A DNA stretch of 64,000 nt from Pseudomonas sp. KK4 (GTDB lineage: Bacteria; Pseudomonadota; Gammaproteobacteria; Pseudomonadales; Pseudomonadaceae), in contig NZ_LYVP01000006.1 in the NCBI RefSeq assembly GCF_001984065.1, forward strand, positions 62,001-126,000. Reading direction: 5' to 3'. Of this stretch, positions 8,332 through 18,317 are shown one piece after another; the first letter of the stretch is position 1; every line of letters starts with the position of its first letter. A model generated the notes under the pieces. The model searched no databases and was not told the origin of the DNA. It saw only the letters and a program-made list of their open reading frames with translations. The position numbers and the translations under genes were made by a program.

Positions 8332-8790
8332 TCAAGCCTGGACCGAGTCTTCGGCCTTGTGCGCGGTGTGCAGCACTTCGATCAGGCAGTCTTCCAGTTC
8401 GAAGCGTTCGTGCAACAGGCCGCCGAGTTCCTTGAACTTCTCTGCGACGCATTTGCCCTCATCACACAGGTCGTTGAACGCGAGGAGTTTCTCGGTGATG
8501 ACATCGATTCGCGGGTAGATCGTCTCGGCCAGTTCCAGACCACGCTTGTCGTTGAAGGCCTTGGCCTCCCCTGTCAGTTGTTCGTAGATCTCGAAGTGGC
8601 CGGCAGAGACGTAATCGACCAGCACGCCGCAGAATTCCTGCAAAGGCTTGCGGTTTTCACCGAGCGCTTCAGGCTTGGCGCCGAGCGCATCATAGGCGCC
8701 GATCAGTTCTCGACGCTCCTGCAACCAGCGATCGATCAGCAGGTGCACTCCACCCCAGCGTTCCTGAGCATTCTGACAACTTTCGAGCAT
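8332..8790 (-). CDS. algQ: AlgQ / Rsd, sigma-70 anti-sigma regulator
   Basis: A 152-residue all-helical protein of the Rsd/AlgQ family, which binds sigma-70 and frees core RNA polymerase for other sigma factors; in P. aeruginosa it also affects alginate and siderophore production. The opening [27 protein letters not shown] and the later [19 protein letters not shown] block are family hallmarks. The start is taken at 8790 (MLESCQ) because family proteins begin here and a purine-rich ribosome binding site precedes it; an in-frame ATG 90 bases upstream is not supported. It lies between the FKBP gene and dsbB as in other pseudomonads. Confidence 0.93.
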   Translation of the reverse strand: MLESCQNAQERWGGVHLLIDRWLQERRELIGAYDALGAKPEALGENRKPLQEFCGVLVDYVSAGHFEIYEQLTGEAKAFNDKRGLELAETIYPRIDVITEKLLAFNDLCDEGKCVAEKFKELGGLLHERFELEDCLIEVLHTAHKAEDSVQA

Positions 8791-8963
8791 GGTGATCTCT
8801 CTTCCCTTGTGGGTCAGCTGCTCTGTGCCCGTGTGCGCCTCTTGTAATGGGCGTTCGGGCAGAGCGTCATCGAGCAACATAATTCCAATGACACGTGCGG
8901 GCCAGATTATGCCCGCACGACTGTGGCTTCAAGGTACGCAGGCGATAAAGTTCATACAAGTGT

Positions 8964-9515
8964 TTAATCGCGCGCCAGTGCGTGAGGCGCCGAATCGCCG
9001 CCGAGCGGTCGTCGTACCGCGGCCCAGACAAGACGCAACAACTGATAAACACCGAGTATCAACATCGCGACGAAGAACAGCAGACTCCACTCAGGGATGC
9101 TCAGGTCGAGCAGCGTCCAGGAGCGCTGTGGGCAATCGAAAGACCCGTTGAAGATCTGTTGCACGACGCAGACCCAGGACGCACTGGCAAACAGTCCGGG
9201 CAGATCGGACCCGCAGACTGATAGCTGATGCAGCGGATCATTCTGCAACAGCACCTGTCGCCACGCGGTGACCGTGCCCGCCACACTGCACAGAAGACCG
9301 GCCAGCCAATAAAGGGAAGCGCCGAGGGGACCGGGGCCGTGGACTGCGGCTATCAGGCAGATGCCCGTCAGCATTGCAAGGCAGACACGCTGCAACAGGC
9401 ACAATCCACAAGGGCTCAGGCCGATGGAATATTGCAGGTAGTAGGACACGCCCAAGACCAGGGCGCCCGCAACGAAGACCGTGAAAAACAAGGAGCGTGT
9501 GCAGGCCGCAGACAT
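8964..9515 (-). CDS. dsbB: disulfide bond formation protein DsbB (DsbH)
   Basis: A 183-residue inner-membrane protein with four membrane segments. The first periplasmic loop has the CXXC redox centre SPCGLCLLQR, and the second loop contains cysteines in SVCGSDLPG and SFDCPQ, as needed to pass electrons from DsbA to quinone. Start MSAACTRSLFF at 9515 is chosen because CGGAA lies just upstream and the extra 16 residues of the longer frame look non-conserved. This locus corresponds to the dsbH paralogue of P. aeruginosa rather than a dsbB near dsbA. Confidence 0.9.
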   Translation of the reverse strand: MSAACTRSLFFTVFVAGALVLGVSYYLQYSIGLSPCGLCLLQRVCLAMLTGICLIAAVHGPGPLGASLYWLAGLLCSVAGTVTAWRQVLLQNDPLHQLSVCGSDLPGLFASASWVCVVQQIFNGSFDCPQRSWTLLDLSIPEWSLLFFVAMLILGVYQLLRLVWAAVRRPLGGDSAPHALARD

Positions 9516-9767
9516 GAGTTTTCCGTAACAGTTGAGAACGACGGCTACGGTAGAGGAAAGCATTCTGACGTTTCAAGACAAGCGAATACGGACTATTCAG
9601 CAAGGCCGTAGAGAATTCCCGACACGTGTTGGAGGATTCGGCGTAGCCCTTTGTAGGACTATTCAAAGAACGCTATCGGACGGAAAAAAATCCGACAATT
9701 ATGTGGAGCTGGGGCCGCTACGCGACCCCACGGGAACAAGCCCCTCGCCACACCTTTGCCGCCGCCA

Positions 9768-11006
9768 TCAAGCGTGAGCCGGTACCGGCAGCGGCGCTGC
9801 CAGCAAGCGTTCATCCAGCAAGCCCAGGCCTTCCTGAAACAACTGGTTGCTGCGCTCTGTATCACCCATTTGCGCCAGCAACCGCGCCAGTTCCGCGCAG
9901 GCTTCGGGGTTGCGCTGAATTCGCAGGCTGCTTTCCAGATAGTCGCGCGCCTTGCCCCACAGGCTGCTCTGCAGGCAAAGCCGCCCCAGGGTCAGCAACA
10001 AGCTTGAATCGGCAGGGTGATCCTTGAGCCAACCCTCGGCCAGCTGCAACTGACGCGCCGGATCACTGCCGCGCACCAGGCCATAGAGACGTGCCAGGTG
10101 ACTGTCGTAGTTGCGTTTGAGCGCCGTGCGCAAGACTTCTTCGGCCTCGGCTTGCGCCCCCAGCTGTCGCAGTTGCTCGGCATAGGCGAGCACCAGTTGC
10201 GGCTCCTGGCGCTGGGCCGACGTCAGTTGCTGCCAGGCGCCATTGAGCGATTGCAAACCGACGGTCCCGTCCGCTTCCCGCTGCGCCGCCAGAGACAGGT
10301 TATTGCCCCATGCACGACGCTCCAGCTCCGCCAGTTCTGCCGCGGGCAGGACCTTGTCTTTGCGCAGTTCCGGCAACAGCTTAATCACCGCGGACCAGTC
10401 GCCACGCTGCTGATGCAGACGTTGCAACTGGCGCAAGGTCTGGGCGTTATGCGGGTGACGCTCGTGCATCGCTTGCAGTGTCGCCAGGGCACCGTCGGTG
10501 TCCCCGCGATCGGTTTGCAATTGTGCGTGATTCAAGGCAATCGCCAACTCGGCCTGGGGCTGGCGCTCCAGCGCACGCTCCAGCAGGTTGTCGCTCTCTT
10601 CGTAATGGCCTTGTTCATTGGCGGCTCGGGCGGCTCCGAGGTAATAGAGCAGTGGCTGGCGCTCGGCTTCGGCGGCCCGAGACAAGTGCCGTTGCGCACT
10701 GGACCAACGCCCTTCCGCCAGATCCAGTTGACCGTGTTCGATGGCGACCTGCACCCGTCGACTGCGATTGCGCCGCGACATGGGATTGACCACGCCAGCG
10801 GAGGTCATGACCAGCAAGACCAGCGCCTTGATGCCCCAGATCACCAGCCACAGCACGGCCACCAACGCCAGCGTCGCCCACAGGCTCGATTCGAAACGGA
10901 AGCTCCTGTAGGCGATCAGCACGTAACCGGAATGCTCGGCAATCGCCAGCCCCAACGCCGCCGCGGCGGCGATGACCAGAAACACGATCACATACAGGCG
11001 CTTCAT
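9768..11006 (-). CDS. hemY: HemY-like TPR membrane protein
   Basis: A 412-residue protein with two N-terminal membrane helices (about 5-25 and 40-65) followed by cytosolic TPR-like helices with repeated A..L..G..LA patterns (RRVQVAIEHGQLDLAEGRWSSAQRHL). It belongs to the HemY family of the hem operon; despite the name it is not protoporphyrinogen oxidase and its role in haem metabolism is unclear. Its ATG overlaps the stop of hemX by four bases (ATGA), so it is the last gene of the hemC-hemD-hemX-hemY operon. Confidence 0.93.
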   Translation of the reverse strand: MKRLYVIVFLVIAAAAALGLAIAEHSGYVLIAYRSFRFESSLWATLALVAVLWLVIWGIKALVLLVMTSAGVVNPMSRRNRSRRVQVAIEHGQLDLAEGRWSSAQRHLSRAAEAERQPLLYYLGAARAANEQGHYEESDNLLERALERQPQAELAIALNHAQLQTDRGDTDGALATLQAMHERHPHNAQTLRQLQRLHQQRGDWSAVIKLLPELRKDKVLPAAELAELERRAWGNNLSLAAQREADGTVGLQSLNGAWQQLTSAQRQEPQLVLAYAEQLRQLGAQAEAEEVLRTALKRNYDSHLARLYGLVRGSDPARQLQLAEGWLKDHPADSSLLLTLGRLCLQSSLWGKARDYLESSLRIQRNPEACAELARLLAQMGDTERSNQLFQEGLGLLDERLLAAPLPVPAHA

Positions 11007-12160
11007 GGCGTAGCCTCCTGCGCAGTACTTGCAGCAGGCTTGGGCAATGGCTTGATCGAATCTTCTGCGTTGACGTTGCGCCGCTCAAGATACCCCTGCA
11101 CCGCACTCAGCGTGCCGGTCAGGTCAGGCGTCACCACGGTCACCGGCTGCTTGCTCAGTTCGGCCAACTGTTCAAGCATCACTTTGCTCTGCGGGTTGTC
11201 CGGGTTGAAATTGCCCTTGAGCACATCACGGGCCTCGTCCAGCGCCTGGCTGTAGACCGCCGCCTGGCCGTTGAGCGCGGCCCATTGCGCCTGCTCCAGG
11301 GTCAGGCTCAGCGCCAGACGCACCTGGCTCAGGCTCTGCCCGGCGAGCAACGGACGGACGTTCTTGTCGGCATTGAAATCGATGCGAATGTAGTGCGAGA
11401 TCTGATCCCACCATTGCGCCCAGCGACTGGCGCCGTCACCGTCGGCGGTCAGGCCAAGCAGAGACTCACCACGATCCTTGTATTCAGGGGCCAGCTCGGT
11501 CAGGCCTACTACCTGCTCGCGCAACGCCCCCAGGCGCAGGAACAGACCGGTGCGGTCCGGCTGATCGGTGCTGCGCAAGGCCACCAGGGTCTTGGCCACC
11601 TGTTCCCGCGCGGCGAAGGCGCCCGGATCGTTTTGCTCTCGAAGAATATCGTCGGCGCCCTGCACCAGCGCCTGCGCGCTGCTGATGTCCTGCAAAGCGG
11701 ACAGACGCAGGCTGGCCAGGCGCAGCAGGTGCTCGGCCTCGGCCAGGCGCCAGTCCTTGCGGCTGGCGCCCAGGACGGTTTCCAGACGTTGATTGAGCCG
11801 CTGCTGATCGCCCTGCAGCTGAATCACCAGCCGGCTGCGCTCTTCCAATACGTCGGCGCCGGGCAATTGCTCCAGACGCGCGCTCATGCGTTGCGCGTTG
11901 AGTTTCAGGCTTTGCGTTTCATCGCCCAACGCCTGCACCTGACTCAACTGCTGCTGATTGGTCGTCTGCAGGTGGCGCACCTGCCACACCCCCCAGCCGC
12001 CCACCGCAATACCGGCAGCGCCCAACAACAGCGCGACGATGGCCAGGCCATTGCCCCGACGCTGCGGCACAACAGGGGGCAGTGTTTCGTTGAAAGGGGT
12101 ATCAACCGGCGCTTCAGGCACAGGCCGGACGTCATCTTTAGGCAAGGCTGTTTCGCTCAC
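11003..12160 (-). CDS. hemX: HemX-like protein (uroporphyrinogen-III methyltransferase-related)
   Basis: A 385-residue protein with a short Pro-rich cytosolic N-terminus, one membrane helix (about 35-55; GLAIVALLLGAAGIAVGGWGVW), a coiled-coil region and a C-terminal helical periplasmic domain. It is the HemX family found between hemD and hemY in gamma-proteobacteria; methyltransferase activity is not supported by the sequence. Translation starts at GTG (12160), with AGGA seven bases upstream, 16 bases after hemD. Confidence 0.92.
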   Translation of the reverse strand: MSETALPKDDVRPVPEAPVDTPFNETLPPVVPQRRGNGLAIVALLLGAAGIAVGGWGVWQVRHLQTTNQQQLSQVQALGDETQSLKLNAQRMSARLEQLPGADVLEERSRLVIQLQGDQQRLNQRLETVLGASRKDWRLAEAEHLLRLASLRLSALQDISSAQALVQGADDILREQNDPGAFAAREQVAKTLVALRSTDQPDRTGLFLRLGALREQVVGLTELAPEYKDRGESLLGLTADGDGASRWAQWWDQISHYIRIDFNADKNVRPLLAGQSLSQVRLALSLTLEQAQWAALNGQAAVYSQALDEARDVLKGNFNPDNPQSKVMLEQLAELSKQPVTVVTPDLTGTLSAVQGYLERRNVNAEDSIKPLPKPAASTAQEATP

Positions 12161-12176
12161 GTATCCATCCTTTGCA

Positions 12177-12944
12177 TTAGAGAACGGGCACGGGATGCTC
12201 CCGTAACGCCGTCAGCAAAGCCGCGGCACTGGCGCCACGACAATCCACAACTGTTTGGGCGCCGGCGGCACGTGCCAGCTCGGCGACCCTGGGGCTTGGT
12301 ACAAACAACGACAACTGCGCCAATCGCGGCCAGTCATTGCCAGCCAACTGCCGCAGGTGTTCAAAACCCTGTCCACTGCTGACCACCAGTGCATTCAGGC
12401 GTTCCGCCTGGATCCGTTCAGGCAGCGCTCCCGGCGGGTAGTGCGGCAGCTCACGGCGGTACAATTGCAGATAATCGACGCGAGCACCTCGCTCGCGCAA
12501 ACCCTGCGCCAGCAGCTCGCGCCCGCCTTCGCCACGCAGTATCAATACCCGCGGATCCGGCCGGGCAATCGCCTGGCGCAAGCGCCCCAATTCAAGCAAG
12601 GCTTCGCTGTCGTCGCCTTCCTTCGGAAAGCTCACATCCAGACCATGCTCTTCAAGAATCTGCGCGGTGGCCGCACCGACGCTGAAGCATTTGACCTCGG
12701 GTACTCTCGGGCAAAACCGCTCAAGCAACTGGACACCGAGTCGCGCCGCAGGTTTGCTGACCACGATCACCGCGCAGTAGCGATCCAGCTTCTGGATCGC
12801 CTCGCGCATTGTGTCAGAGACCGGGATCGGCACGATGTCCAAAAGCGGCAGGCTGCTGCTGAAAATCCCCTGCTCTGCCAGGACGCTGCCCAGCGCCGCC
12901 GATTCATCCGCCGGACGCGTCAGCAGCAGGCGCCAGCCAGTCAC
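12177..12944 (-). CDS. hemD: uroporphyrinogen-III synthase
   Basis: This 255-residue enzyme cyclises hydroxymethylbilane to uroporphyrinogen III while inverting ring D. It begins [19 protein letters not shown], typical of HemD, and has the conserved C-terminal block [19 protein letters not shown]...[14 protein letters not shown]. Sequence conservation in this family is low, so operon position is the main support. Its GTG start overlaps the hemC stop by four bases, indicating translational coupling. Confidence 0.93.
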   Translation of the reverse strand: MTGWRLLLTRPADESAALGSVLAEQGIFSSSLPLLDIVPIPVSDTMREAIQKLDRYCAVIVVSKPAARLGVQLLERFCPRVPEVKCFSVGAATAQILEEHGLDVSFPKEGDDSEALLELGRLRQAIARPDPRVLILRGEGGRELLAQGLRERGARVDYLQLYRRELPHYPPGALPERIQAERLNALVVSSGQGFEHLRQLAGNDWPRLAQLSLFVPSPRVAELARAAGAQTVVDCRGASAAALLTALREHPVPVL

Positions 12945-13882
12945 TCGTGACCTGCCTCGCCATACACCGCTTTTAGGATGTCCGCGGCGCCCTGGCTCAA
13001 CAAGTCTTCGGCCACGCGTACACCCAAGGCTTCGGCATCGCCGCGTGGCGCGCGTGCCTGGGCACTGAGCAGCAATCCACCGCTGGGCTCGCCCACCAGA
13101 CCACGCAACCAGACCTGCTCGCCTTCAAGTACGGCGTAGCAGGCGATCGGCACCTGGCAACCGCCATTGAGGTGTTTGTTGAGGGCGCGTTCGGCCGTCA
13201 CGCGAATCGCGGTGTCCTGGTGATGCAGTGGCGCCAGCAACGCGTGAATCTCACTGTCGGCGCTGCGACATTCGATGCCCACTGCGCCCTGACCACCGGC
13301 CGGCAGACTGTCATCGACACTGATGGCCGAGGTGATGCGATCTTCGAAACCCAGGCGGATCAAACCGGCGGACGCGAGGATGATGGCGTCGTACTCGCCG
13401 GCATCGAGCTTGGCCAGGCGCGTGTTGACGTTGCCGCGCAGGAAGCGGATTTCCAGGTCCGGGCGACGGGTCAACAGTTGGGCCTGGCGACGCAGGCTCG
13501 AGGTGCCGACGATGCTGCCCGGGGGCAACGCATCGAGGCTGGCATAGGTATTGGAGACAAAGGCGTCTCGCGGGTCTTCGCGCTCGCAAATGCAGAACAG
13601 GCCCAGGCCTTGCGGGAAGTCCATCGGCACGTCTTTCATGGAGTGCACGGCGATGTCGGCTTCGTTTTCCAGCAGTGCGGTTTCCAGTTCCTTGACGAAC
13701 AGGCCCTTGCCGCCGATTTTCGACAGCGGCGAGTCCAGCAGCTTGTCGCCGCGACTGACCATCGGAACCAGGGTCACGAGCAGGCCTGGATGGGCCTCTT
13801 CCAGACGGGCTTTGACGTATTCGGCCTGCCACAGGGCAAGAGCGCTTTTACGGGTGGCGATGCGGATTTGGCGAGAGGACAT
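12941..13882 (-). CDS. hemC: porphobilinogen deaminase (hydroxymethylbilane synthase)
   Basis: A 313-residue enzyme that joins four porphobilinogen units into hydroxymethylbilane. The dipyrromethane cofactor cysteine is C242 in [12 protein letters not shown], and the catalytic aspartate is D84 in VHSMKDVP. Substrate-binding arginines are in [10 protein letters not shown] (about 131-132). The length matches the family. It is the first gene of the leftward hemCDXY operon; the 137 bases upstream to algR hold its likely promoter. Confidence 0.97.
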   Translation of the reverse strand: MSSRQIRIATRKSALALWQAEYVKARLEEAHPGLLVTLVPMVSRGDKLLDSPLSKIGGKGLFVKELETALLENEADIAVHSMKDVPMDFPQGLGLFCICEREDPRDAFVSNTYASLDALPPGSIVGTSSLRRQAQLLTRRPDLEIRFLRGNVNTRLAKLDAGEYDAIILASAGLIRLGFEDRITSAISVDDSLPAGGQGAVGIECRSADSEIHALLAPLHHQDTAIRVTAERALNKHLNGGCQVPIACYAVLEGEQVWLRGLVGEPSGGLLLSAQARAPRGDAEALGVRVAEDLLSQGAADILKAVYGEAGHE

Positions 13883-14019
13883 GGATCAATCCGTACTGAA
13901 TAGATACGACGGATAATAACAGCTCAGCCAAATCCACTTTGACTTGTATCAGAAACTACTCGGCCTCCCTGGCCCCGCAAGTCCGGAAATCGGGTGGAAT
14001 ATGCGCTGCGGCCCGCGAT

Positions 14020-14766
14020 TCAAAGCTGTTGCATCATTTTCCGCACGCCGGCCACATGGCGCCGACTGACGATCAGGGCATCGCCGTTCAAGCCCTTGAG
14101 GAACAGTTGGAAATGCCCCAGAGGCGTACGCTGCAAGCGTTCGATCCGATCGCGAGCCACCAGTGCGTTGCGGTGGATGCGTACAAAACGGTCGCCGAAT
14201 TCGTCTTCAAGGGCCTTGAGCGGCTCGTCGAGCAGCACTTCACCCGCTTCATGACGCAGGGTCACGTATTTGTGGTCGGCAATGAAGTAGACCACCTGAT
14301 CCAGCGGGATCAACTCGATCCCTTTGCGGGTACGGGCGCTGATATGGCTGCGAGGGCCGCTGCCACTTTCCGCGGCCGGACGAGTCAGGGCCGACAGTTG
14401 AACACGGTTGGGACGTTCGGCTTTTTTCAACGAGTCATGTAATTGTTCAGTTCTCACAGGTTTCACCAGATAGCCTACGGCGCTGGCCTGTAAGGCTTCC
14501 ACGGCAAATTCATCGGGGCCTGTGCAAAACACCACGGCGGGCGGGGTTTCACGTTCGCACAATCGCGCGGCCACTTGCAGGCCATCGAGGCCCGGCATGC
14601 GGATATCGAGCAGCACGATATCCGGCTTGTGACTGTCGATCAGTGCCAACGCTTCTTCGCCATTCGTGGCGCTGGGCTCCAGGACACTGTATCCCTCGAG
14701 TTCGCCAACCATTCGGCTCAGGCGCTCGCGGGCAAGGGGGTCGTCATCAACGATCAGGACATTCAT
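14020..14766 (-). CDS. algR: AlgR response regulator (LytTR family)
   Basis: A 248-residue response regulator, the same length as P. aeruginosa AlgR. The receiver domain (1-120) has acidic residues D7-D9 and the phospho-acceptor D54 in LLDIRMPGLDG; a LytTR DNA-binding domain occupies about 140-245 (LDQVVYFIADHKYVTLRH, VRIHRNALVARDRI). It controls alginate, type IV pilus and related genes. The start at MNVLIVDDDPLA (14766) is chosen because its ATG overlaps, as ATGA, the stop of the algZ remnant. The partner sensor kinase gene is otherwise missing, so any phosphorylation must come from elsewhere. Confidence 0.95.
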   Translation of the reverse strand: MNVLIVDDDPLARERLSRMVGELEGYSVLEPSATNGEEALALIDSHKPDIVLLDIRMPGLDGLQVAARLCERETPPAVVFCTGPDEFAVEALQASAVGYLVKPVRTEQLHDSLKKAERPNRVQLSALTRPAAESGSGPRSHISARTRKGIELIPLDQVVYFIADHKYVTLRHEAGEVLLDEPLKALEDEFGDRFVRIHRNALVARDRIERLQRTPLGHFQLFLKGLNGDALIVSRRHVAGVRKMMQQL

Positions 14767-14975
14767 ATTGCGCTGGATTCCTGCGTGAGTCTCGCACAAG
14801 GATAGCGTAGACAGGTGAAGTGACGTCCGTCACCGCGATCCACGCTAAGACTAGCGCGAGCGTCAAAAAGTGCCGCTGGTCCGGCGGCTAAATTTTCAAG
14901 TGCCGGGTAATTGGCGGCCCAGGCCCGCATTGGCGACAGATCGCCACAGGGTTTGCTGATACGCAATATGAACAC
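14763..14975 (-). pseudogene. algZ: 3' remnant of the sensor kinase gene algZ (fimS)
   Basis: An open stretch of about 70 codons ends in a TGA that overlaps the algR ATG by four bases. Its reading VFILRIS..PCGDLSP, then ALENLAAGPAALFDARASL, then SVDRGDGRHFTCLRYPCARL resembles the end of a LytS/HATPase-type kinase (N-box, a loop, AL.NIAARLAALF..ASLSV, then the last strand). Just upstream, in another frame, LPVQTLTIRRGGV could be the preceding beta strand, implying a frameshift near 14975. Nothing resembling the membrane part or the histidine box is present before argH. I read it as the decayed tail of algZ. A GTG at 14975 with GAAGAGGGG upstream could still allow translation of a small peptide. 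Confidence 0.6.
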
Positions 14976-15222
14976 CCCCTCTTCTTATAGTCAGCGTCTG
15001 CACCGGTAAGTGCGCTGGTCCTACTGTCCAACTGTAGACGGTTGCCGGGACGTTATTGCTCAATTGAAAAATATCGTTGTGCAAATTGCCCGGGACGTAT
15101 TCCGGGCAGGGCTGGCGCCCCCGAAAAACCAGTCGACCAGCGTCTGCGACAGCCCTGGCAACCCTGTTATTATCCGCCGCAGCTTTCAACGTCACTTTTC
15201 TTCAGCCGATACGAGCGAATTC

Positions 15223-16617
15223 ATGAGCACTGACAAGACCAATCAGTCCTGGGGCGGCCGCTTCAGTGAACCCGTCGACGCCTTCGTCGCCCGCTTCACC
15301 GCCTCCGTCACCTTCGACCAGCGCCTGTATCGCCACGACATCATGGGTTCGATCGCCCACGCCACGATGCTGGCCAAGGTCGGCGTGCTGACCGATGCCG
15401 AGCGCGACAGCATCATCGACGGGTTGAACACCATCCAGGGTGAAATCGAGGCCGGCCAGTTCGACTGGCGCGTAGACCTCGAAGACGTGCACATGAACAT
15501 CGAGGCGCGCCTGACCGATCGCATCGGCGTGACCGGTAAAAAGCTGCACACCGGCCGCAGCCGAAACGACCAGGTGGCCACCGATATCCGCCTGTGGCTG
15601 CGTGACGAAATCGACCTGATCCTGAGTGAAATCACCCGCCTGCAAAAAGGCCTGCTGGAGCAGGCCGAGCGCGAAGCCGGCAGCATCATGCCGGGCTTCA
15701 CCCACCTACAGACCGCGCAGCCGGTGACCTTCGGGCATCACATGCTGGCCTGGTTCGAAATGCTCAGCCGCGACTACGAACGCCTGGTCGACTGCCGCAA
15801 GCGCACCAACCGCATGCCCCTGGGCAGCGCCGCGCTGGCGGGCACCACCTACCCGATCGACCGCGAATACACGGCGCAATTGCTGGGCTTCGAGGCCGTG
15901 GGCGGCAACTCGCTGGACAACGTGTCCGATCGTGACTTCGCTATCGAATTCTGCTCGGCCGCGAGCATCGCGATGATGCACTTGTCGCGCTTCTCCGAAG
16001 AGCTGGTGCTGTGGACCAGCGCGCAGTTCCAGTTCATCGATCTGCCGGACCGTTTCTGCACCGGCAGCTCGATCATGCCGCAAAAGAAAAACCCGGATGT
16101 GCCAGAGCTGGTGCGTGGCAAGACCGGCCGCGTGTTCGGCGCGCTGATGGGCCTGCTGACCCTGATGAAGGGCCAGCCACTGGCCTACAACAAGGACAAC
16201 CAGGAAGACAAGGAACCGCTGTTCGACGCCGCAGACACCCTGCGCGATTCGCTGCGGGCCTTTGCCGACATGATCCCGGCGATCAAGCCCAAGCACGCGA
16301 TGATGCGCGAAGCGGCGCTGCGCGGTTTCTCCACCGCCACCGACCTGGCGGACTATCTGGTGCGCCGTGGCCTGCCATTCCGTGATTGTCACGAAATCGT
16401 TGGCCATGCCGTGAAGTACGGGGTGGAAAGCGGCAAGGACCTGGCAGAAATGAGCCTGGAAGAGCTGCGCAAGTTCAGCGACCAGATCGAGCAGGACGTG
16501 TTTGCCGTGCTGACCCTGGAAGGTTCGGTCAATGCCCGTGATCACATCGGCGGTACTGCGCCGGCGCAGGTCAAAGCGGCCGTTGCGCGCGGTCAGGCGT
16601 TGATCGCCAGCCGCTAA
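15223..16617 (+). CDS. argH: argininosuccinate lyase
   Basis: A 464-residue enzyme of the fumarase/aspartase superfamily that splits argininosuccinate into arginine and fumarate, the last step of arginine synthesis. The family signature [15 protein letters not shown] lies near 284-298 and the N-terminus [17 protein letters not shown] is typical. The ORF is open further upstream, but this ATG gives the standard length. The gene diverges from algR and the algZ remnant. The 5' region (14976-15222) is AT-richer than its surroundings and should contain the promoter. Confidence 0.97.
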   Translation: MSTDKTNQSWGGRFSEPVDAFVARFTASVTFDQRLYRHDIMGSIAHATMLAKVGVLTDAERDSIIDGLNTIQGEIEAGQFDWRVDLEDVHMNIEARLTDRIGVTGKKLHTGRSRNDQVATDIRLWLRDEIDLILSEITRLQKGLLEQAEREAGSIMPGFTHLQTAQPVTFGHHMLAWFEMLSRDYERLVDCRKRTNRMPLGSAALAGTTYPIDREYTAQLLGFEAVGGNSLDNVSDRDFAIEFCSAASIAMMHLSRFSEELVLWTSAQFQFIDLPDRFCTGSSIMPQKKNPDVPELVRGKTGRVFGALMGLLTLMKGQPLAYNKDNQEDKEPLFDAADTLRDSLRAFADMIPAIKPKHAMMREAALRGFSTATDLADYLVRRGLPFRDCHEIVGHAVKYGVESGKDLAEMSLEELRKFSDQIEQDVFAVLTLEGSVNARDHIGGTAPAQVKAAVARGQALIASR

Positions 16618-16629
16618 AAGCACAGAAGC

Positions 16630-16720
16630 TTCGCGAGCAAGCCCGCTCCCACATTAGATTGCTGGTGGACACAAATTTTGTGAACACCACGGTCCGGTGT
16701 GGGAGCGGGCTTGCTCGCGA
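16630..16720. repeat. REP doublet at a convergent gene end
   Basis: Facing copies of TTCGCGAGCAAGCCCGCTCC and its complement, about 45 bases apart, between the convergent argH and GST genes. Confidence 0.92.
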
Positions 16721-16747
16721 ATACGCTCTTGAAACCGCTACAGGAAC

Positions 16748-17407
16748 TTACTTCTTGGACGCGATCATCGCCATGAACGCCGGCATCGCCGCGTCCTTGT
16801 CCGCAGCAATGCGCTGCACGTTCGGGTTCTGTTCCAGGCGTTCCAGCAACGCCTTGGCCGCCGGCAACTGCGCCAACAGGTCGATATCGAACAGCTTCTT
16901 CGCCACGCCGCAGGCCAGCGGCACGCTGTACAGGAAATACAGATCCGCCACGCTCAGACTGTCGCCTGCCACATAGGGGCCAAATTTCCCGTGTCGAGCC
17001 AGCGACGCAATCCCCAGCAGCAACTCCGCCCGGGTCTTTTCCTTGATCGCCTCTGGCAGCGTCATGCCAAAGAACGCCTCCGAGTAACACGCACGCGCAG
17101 GCAGTTCGATGTACAGCTCGATCTCCCTGGCCAGCGCCAGCACCTGGGCCCGCTCGAATGGTTCAACGGGCAGCAGCGGCTTGCCTTGTTGGCTTTGCTC
17201 GATGTATTCCAGAATCACGCTGGTTTCATTGATGAAACCCTGTTCGACACCCAGCACCGGCACCTTGCCACGCGGGCTGACGGCCAGCGCATCGGGGGTC
17301 TGACCGCCGTAAAACGGCACTTCTTCGAACGGCAGTCCTTTTTCCAGCAACGCCAGCTTCACCATGTTGTAGTAGTTGCTGACCGAAAATCCATAAAGCT
17401 TGAGCAT
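16748..17407 (-). CDS. glutathione S-transferase family protein
   Basis: A 219-residue cytosolic protein with an N-terminal thioredoxin-like domain (1-78; MLKLYGFSVSNYYNMVKLAL, cis-Pro region GKVPVL, and ETSVILEYIE) and a C-terminal helical domain (about 90-215; GDSLSVADLYFLYSVP). This is the standard layout of glutathione S-transferases. The catalytic residue may be a Ser or Tyr in the first loop; the substrate is unknown. A strong GGAGG lies upstream of the ATG. It is a single gene. Confidence 0.92.
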   Translation of the reverse strand: MLKLYGFSVSNYYNMVKLALLEKGLPFEEVPFYGGQTPDALAVSPRGKVPVLGVEQGFINETSVILEYIEQSQQGKPLLPVEPFERAQVLALAREIELYIELPARACYSEAFFGMTLPEAIKEKTRAELLLGIASLARHGKFGPYVAGDSLSVADLYFLYSVPLACGVAKKLFDIDLLAQLPAAKALLERLEQNPNVQRIAADKDAAMPAFMAMIASKK

Positions 17408-17533
17408 TACAAAGCCTCCAGGCCGTGCAGGGGGTTGGCAGTGCCCTGTTATAGAACGCCAAGTGCGTTCTTGCCAGCAGCATCACGGCCCTGAATGCGG
17501 GTAAACTGGCCGTCATTTCCAGAGGAGCCTGCC

Positions 17534-17818
17534 ATGAGCGAGCCAACCGATATCGACAACGACGAAGAAGAGTTCGCCGAAAGTACCCTGATCCAGGCCA
17601 TCGAAAACCAGATCGAAAGCGATAATCCGCCCGCGGCCAAGGCCACCTTCAACAAGCTGACCCTGGTGGGTTATGAGCGCGAGGACATCCTGAACCTGAT
17701 GGCCCACGTTCTGGCGGTAGAAATCGACGCAATCCTCGAAGAAGACCGCGCGTTCGACACCGAATGGTACGAAGCGGCATTGCGGGCGCTGCCCGAGCTG
17801 CCACCACAAAGGAATTGA
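17534..17818 (+). CDS. conserved hypothetical small acidic protein
   Basis: A 94-residue acidic protein (MSEPTDIDNDEEEFAEST...). Residues 1-20 are a charged disordered tail; the rest is predicted helical (ATFNKLTLVGYEREDILNLMAHVLAVEIDAIL). I do not recognise a characterised family. The codon use is typical of the genome, and AGAGGAG lies a good distance upstream of the ATG at 17534, so it is a real gene. It stands alone between the GST gene and an inverted repeat. Confidence 0.8.
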   Translation: MSEPTDIDNDEEEFAESTLIQAIENQIESDNPPAAKATFNKLTLVGYEREDILNLMAHVLAVEIDAILEEDRAFDTEWYEAALRALPELPPQRN

Positions 17819-17842
17819 CCCCCCGGCTGGCCGTAACACATC

Positions 17843-17963
17843 TGTGGTGAGGGGATTTATCCCCGCTCGGCTGCCAAGCAGTCGCAAATCCGGACAACTC
17901 TGTCTGGCTGAAAGGTCACTGAGGGCCGCTTCGCGCCCCAGCGGGGATAAATCCCCTCACCCC
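17843..17963. repeat. long inverted repeat with GTGAGGGGATTTATCCCCGCT arms
   Basis: Arms GTGAGGGGATTTATCCCCGC (17847) and its complement ending near 17960 enclose about 70 bases that contain GAAGCGGCC-like subrepeats. It belongs to a repeat family distinct from the main REP, between two rightward genes. Confidence 0.8.
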
Positions 17964-18071
17964 AAATCTTCGCCATGACAAAAAAACCCTGCCGCGAGCA
18001 CTGGACATGCCGCACCGGCGGGTTCACCTTAGGGGCGCTGTCGTCCAATTCCTAGAAAGTCTGGAGTCCTT

Positions 18072-18317
18072 ATGTCGCTTACCCCTGAGTTGGTTGCCGA
18101 ACTGGAAATCCTCGCACTCTTCACCCTGGACAGTTCCCAGGAAGGCCTGAAAATTCATCAGACCGCTGCCCCCAAAGCCATTGCCGCCGCCCAACGCCTG
18201 TACGAAAAAGAACTGATCGACCAACCCGATGGCGGTTACCTGACCAGCCTGGGACGTGATGCCGCGCAAAGCATACAAACCGTTCTGACCATCCTGAGCG
18301 TCCGGGAAACAGCCTGA
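18072..18317 (+). CDS. TIGR02647 family small protein
   Basis: An 81-residue protein matching the TIGR02647 family, small proteins of pseudomonads and relatives. It begins MSLTPELVAELEILALFTLDSSQEGLKIH and ends with a short helix-turn-helix-like region (AAQRLYEKELIDQPDGGYLTSLGRDAA) that recalls a winged-helix wing, so some annotations call it DNA-binding; that is unproven. It has a good ribosome binding site (CTGGAG) and sits alone upstream of cyaA. Confidence 0.85.
   Translation: MSLTPELVAELEILALFTLDSSQEGLKIHQTAAPKAIAAAQRLYEKELIDQPDGGYLTSLGRDAAQSIQTVLTILSVRETA

Noticed and set aside
9677..9700. Hairpin TCGGA...TCCGA with an A run between dsbB and hemY
   Set aside because: The stem is only five base pairs and the loop is the A run, so it is not a credible terminator on either strand.
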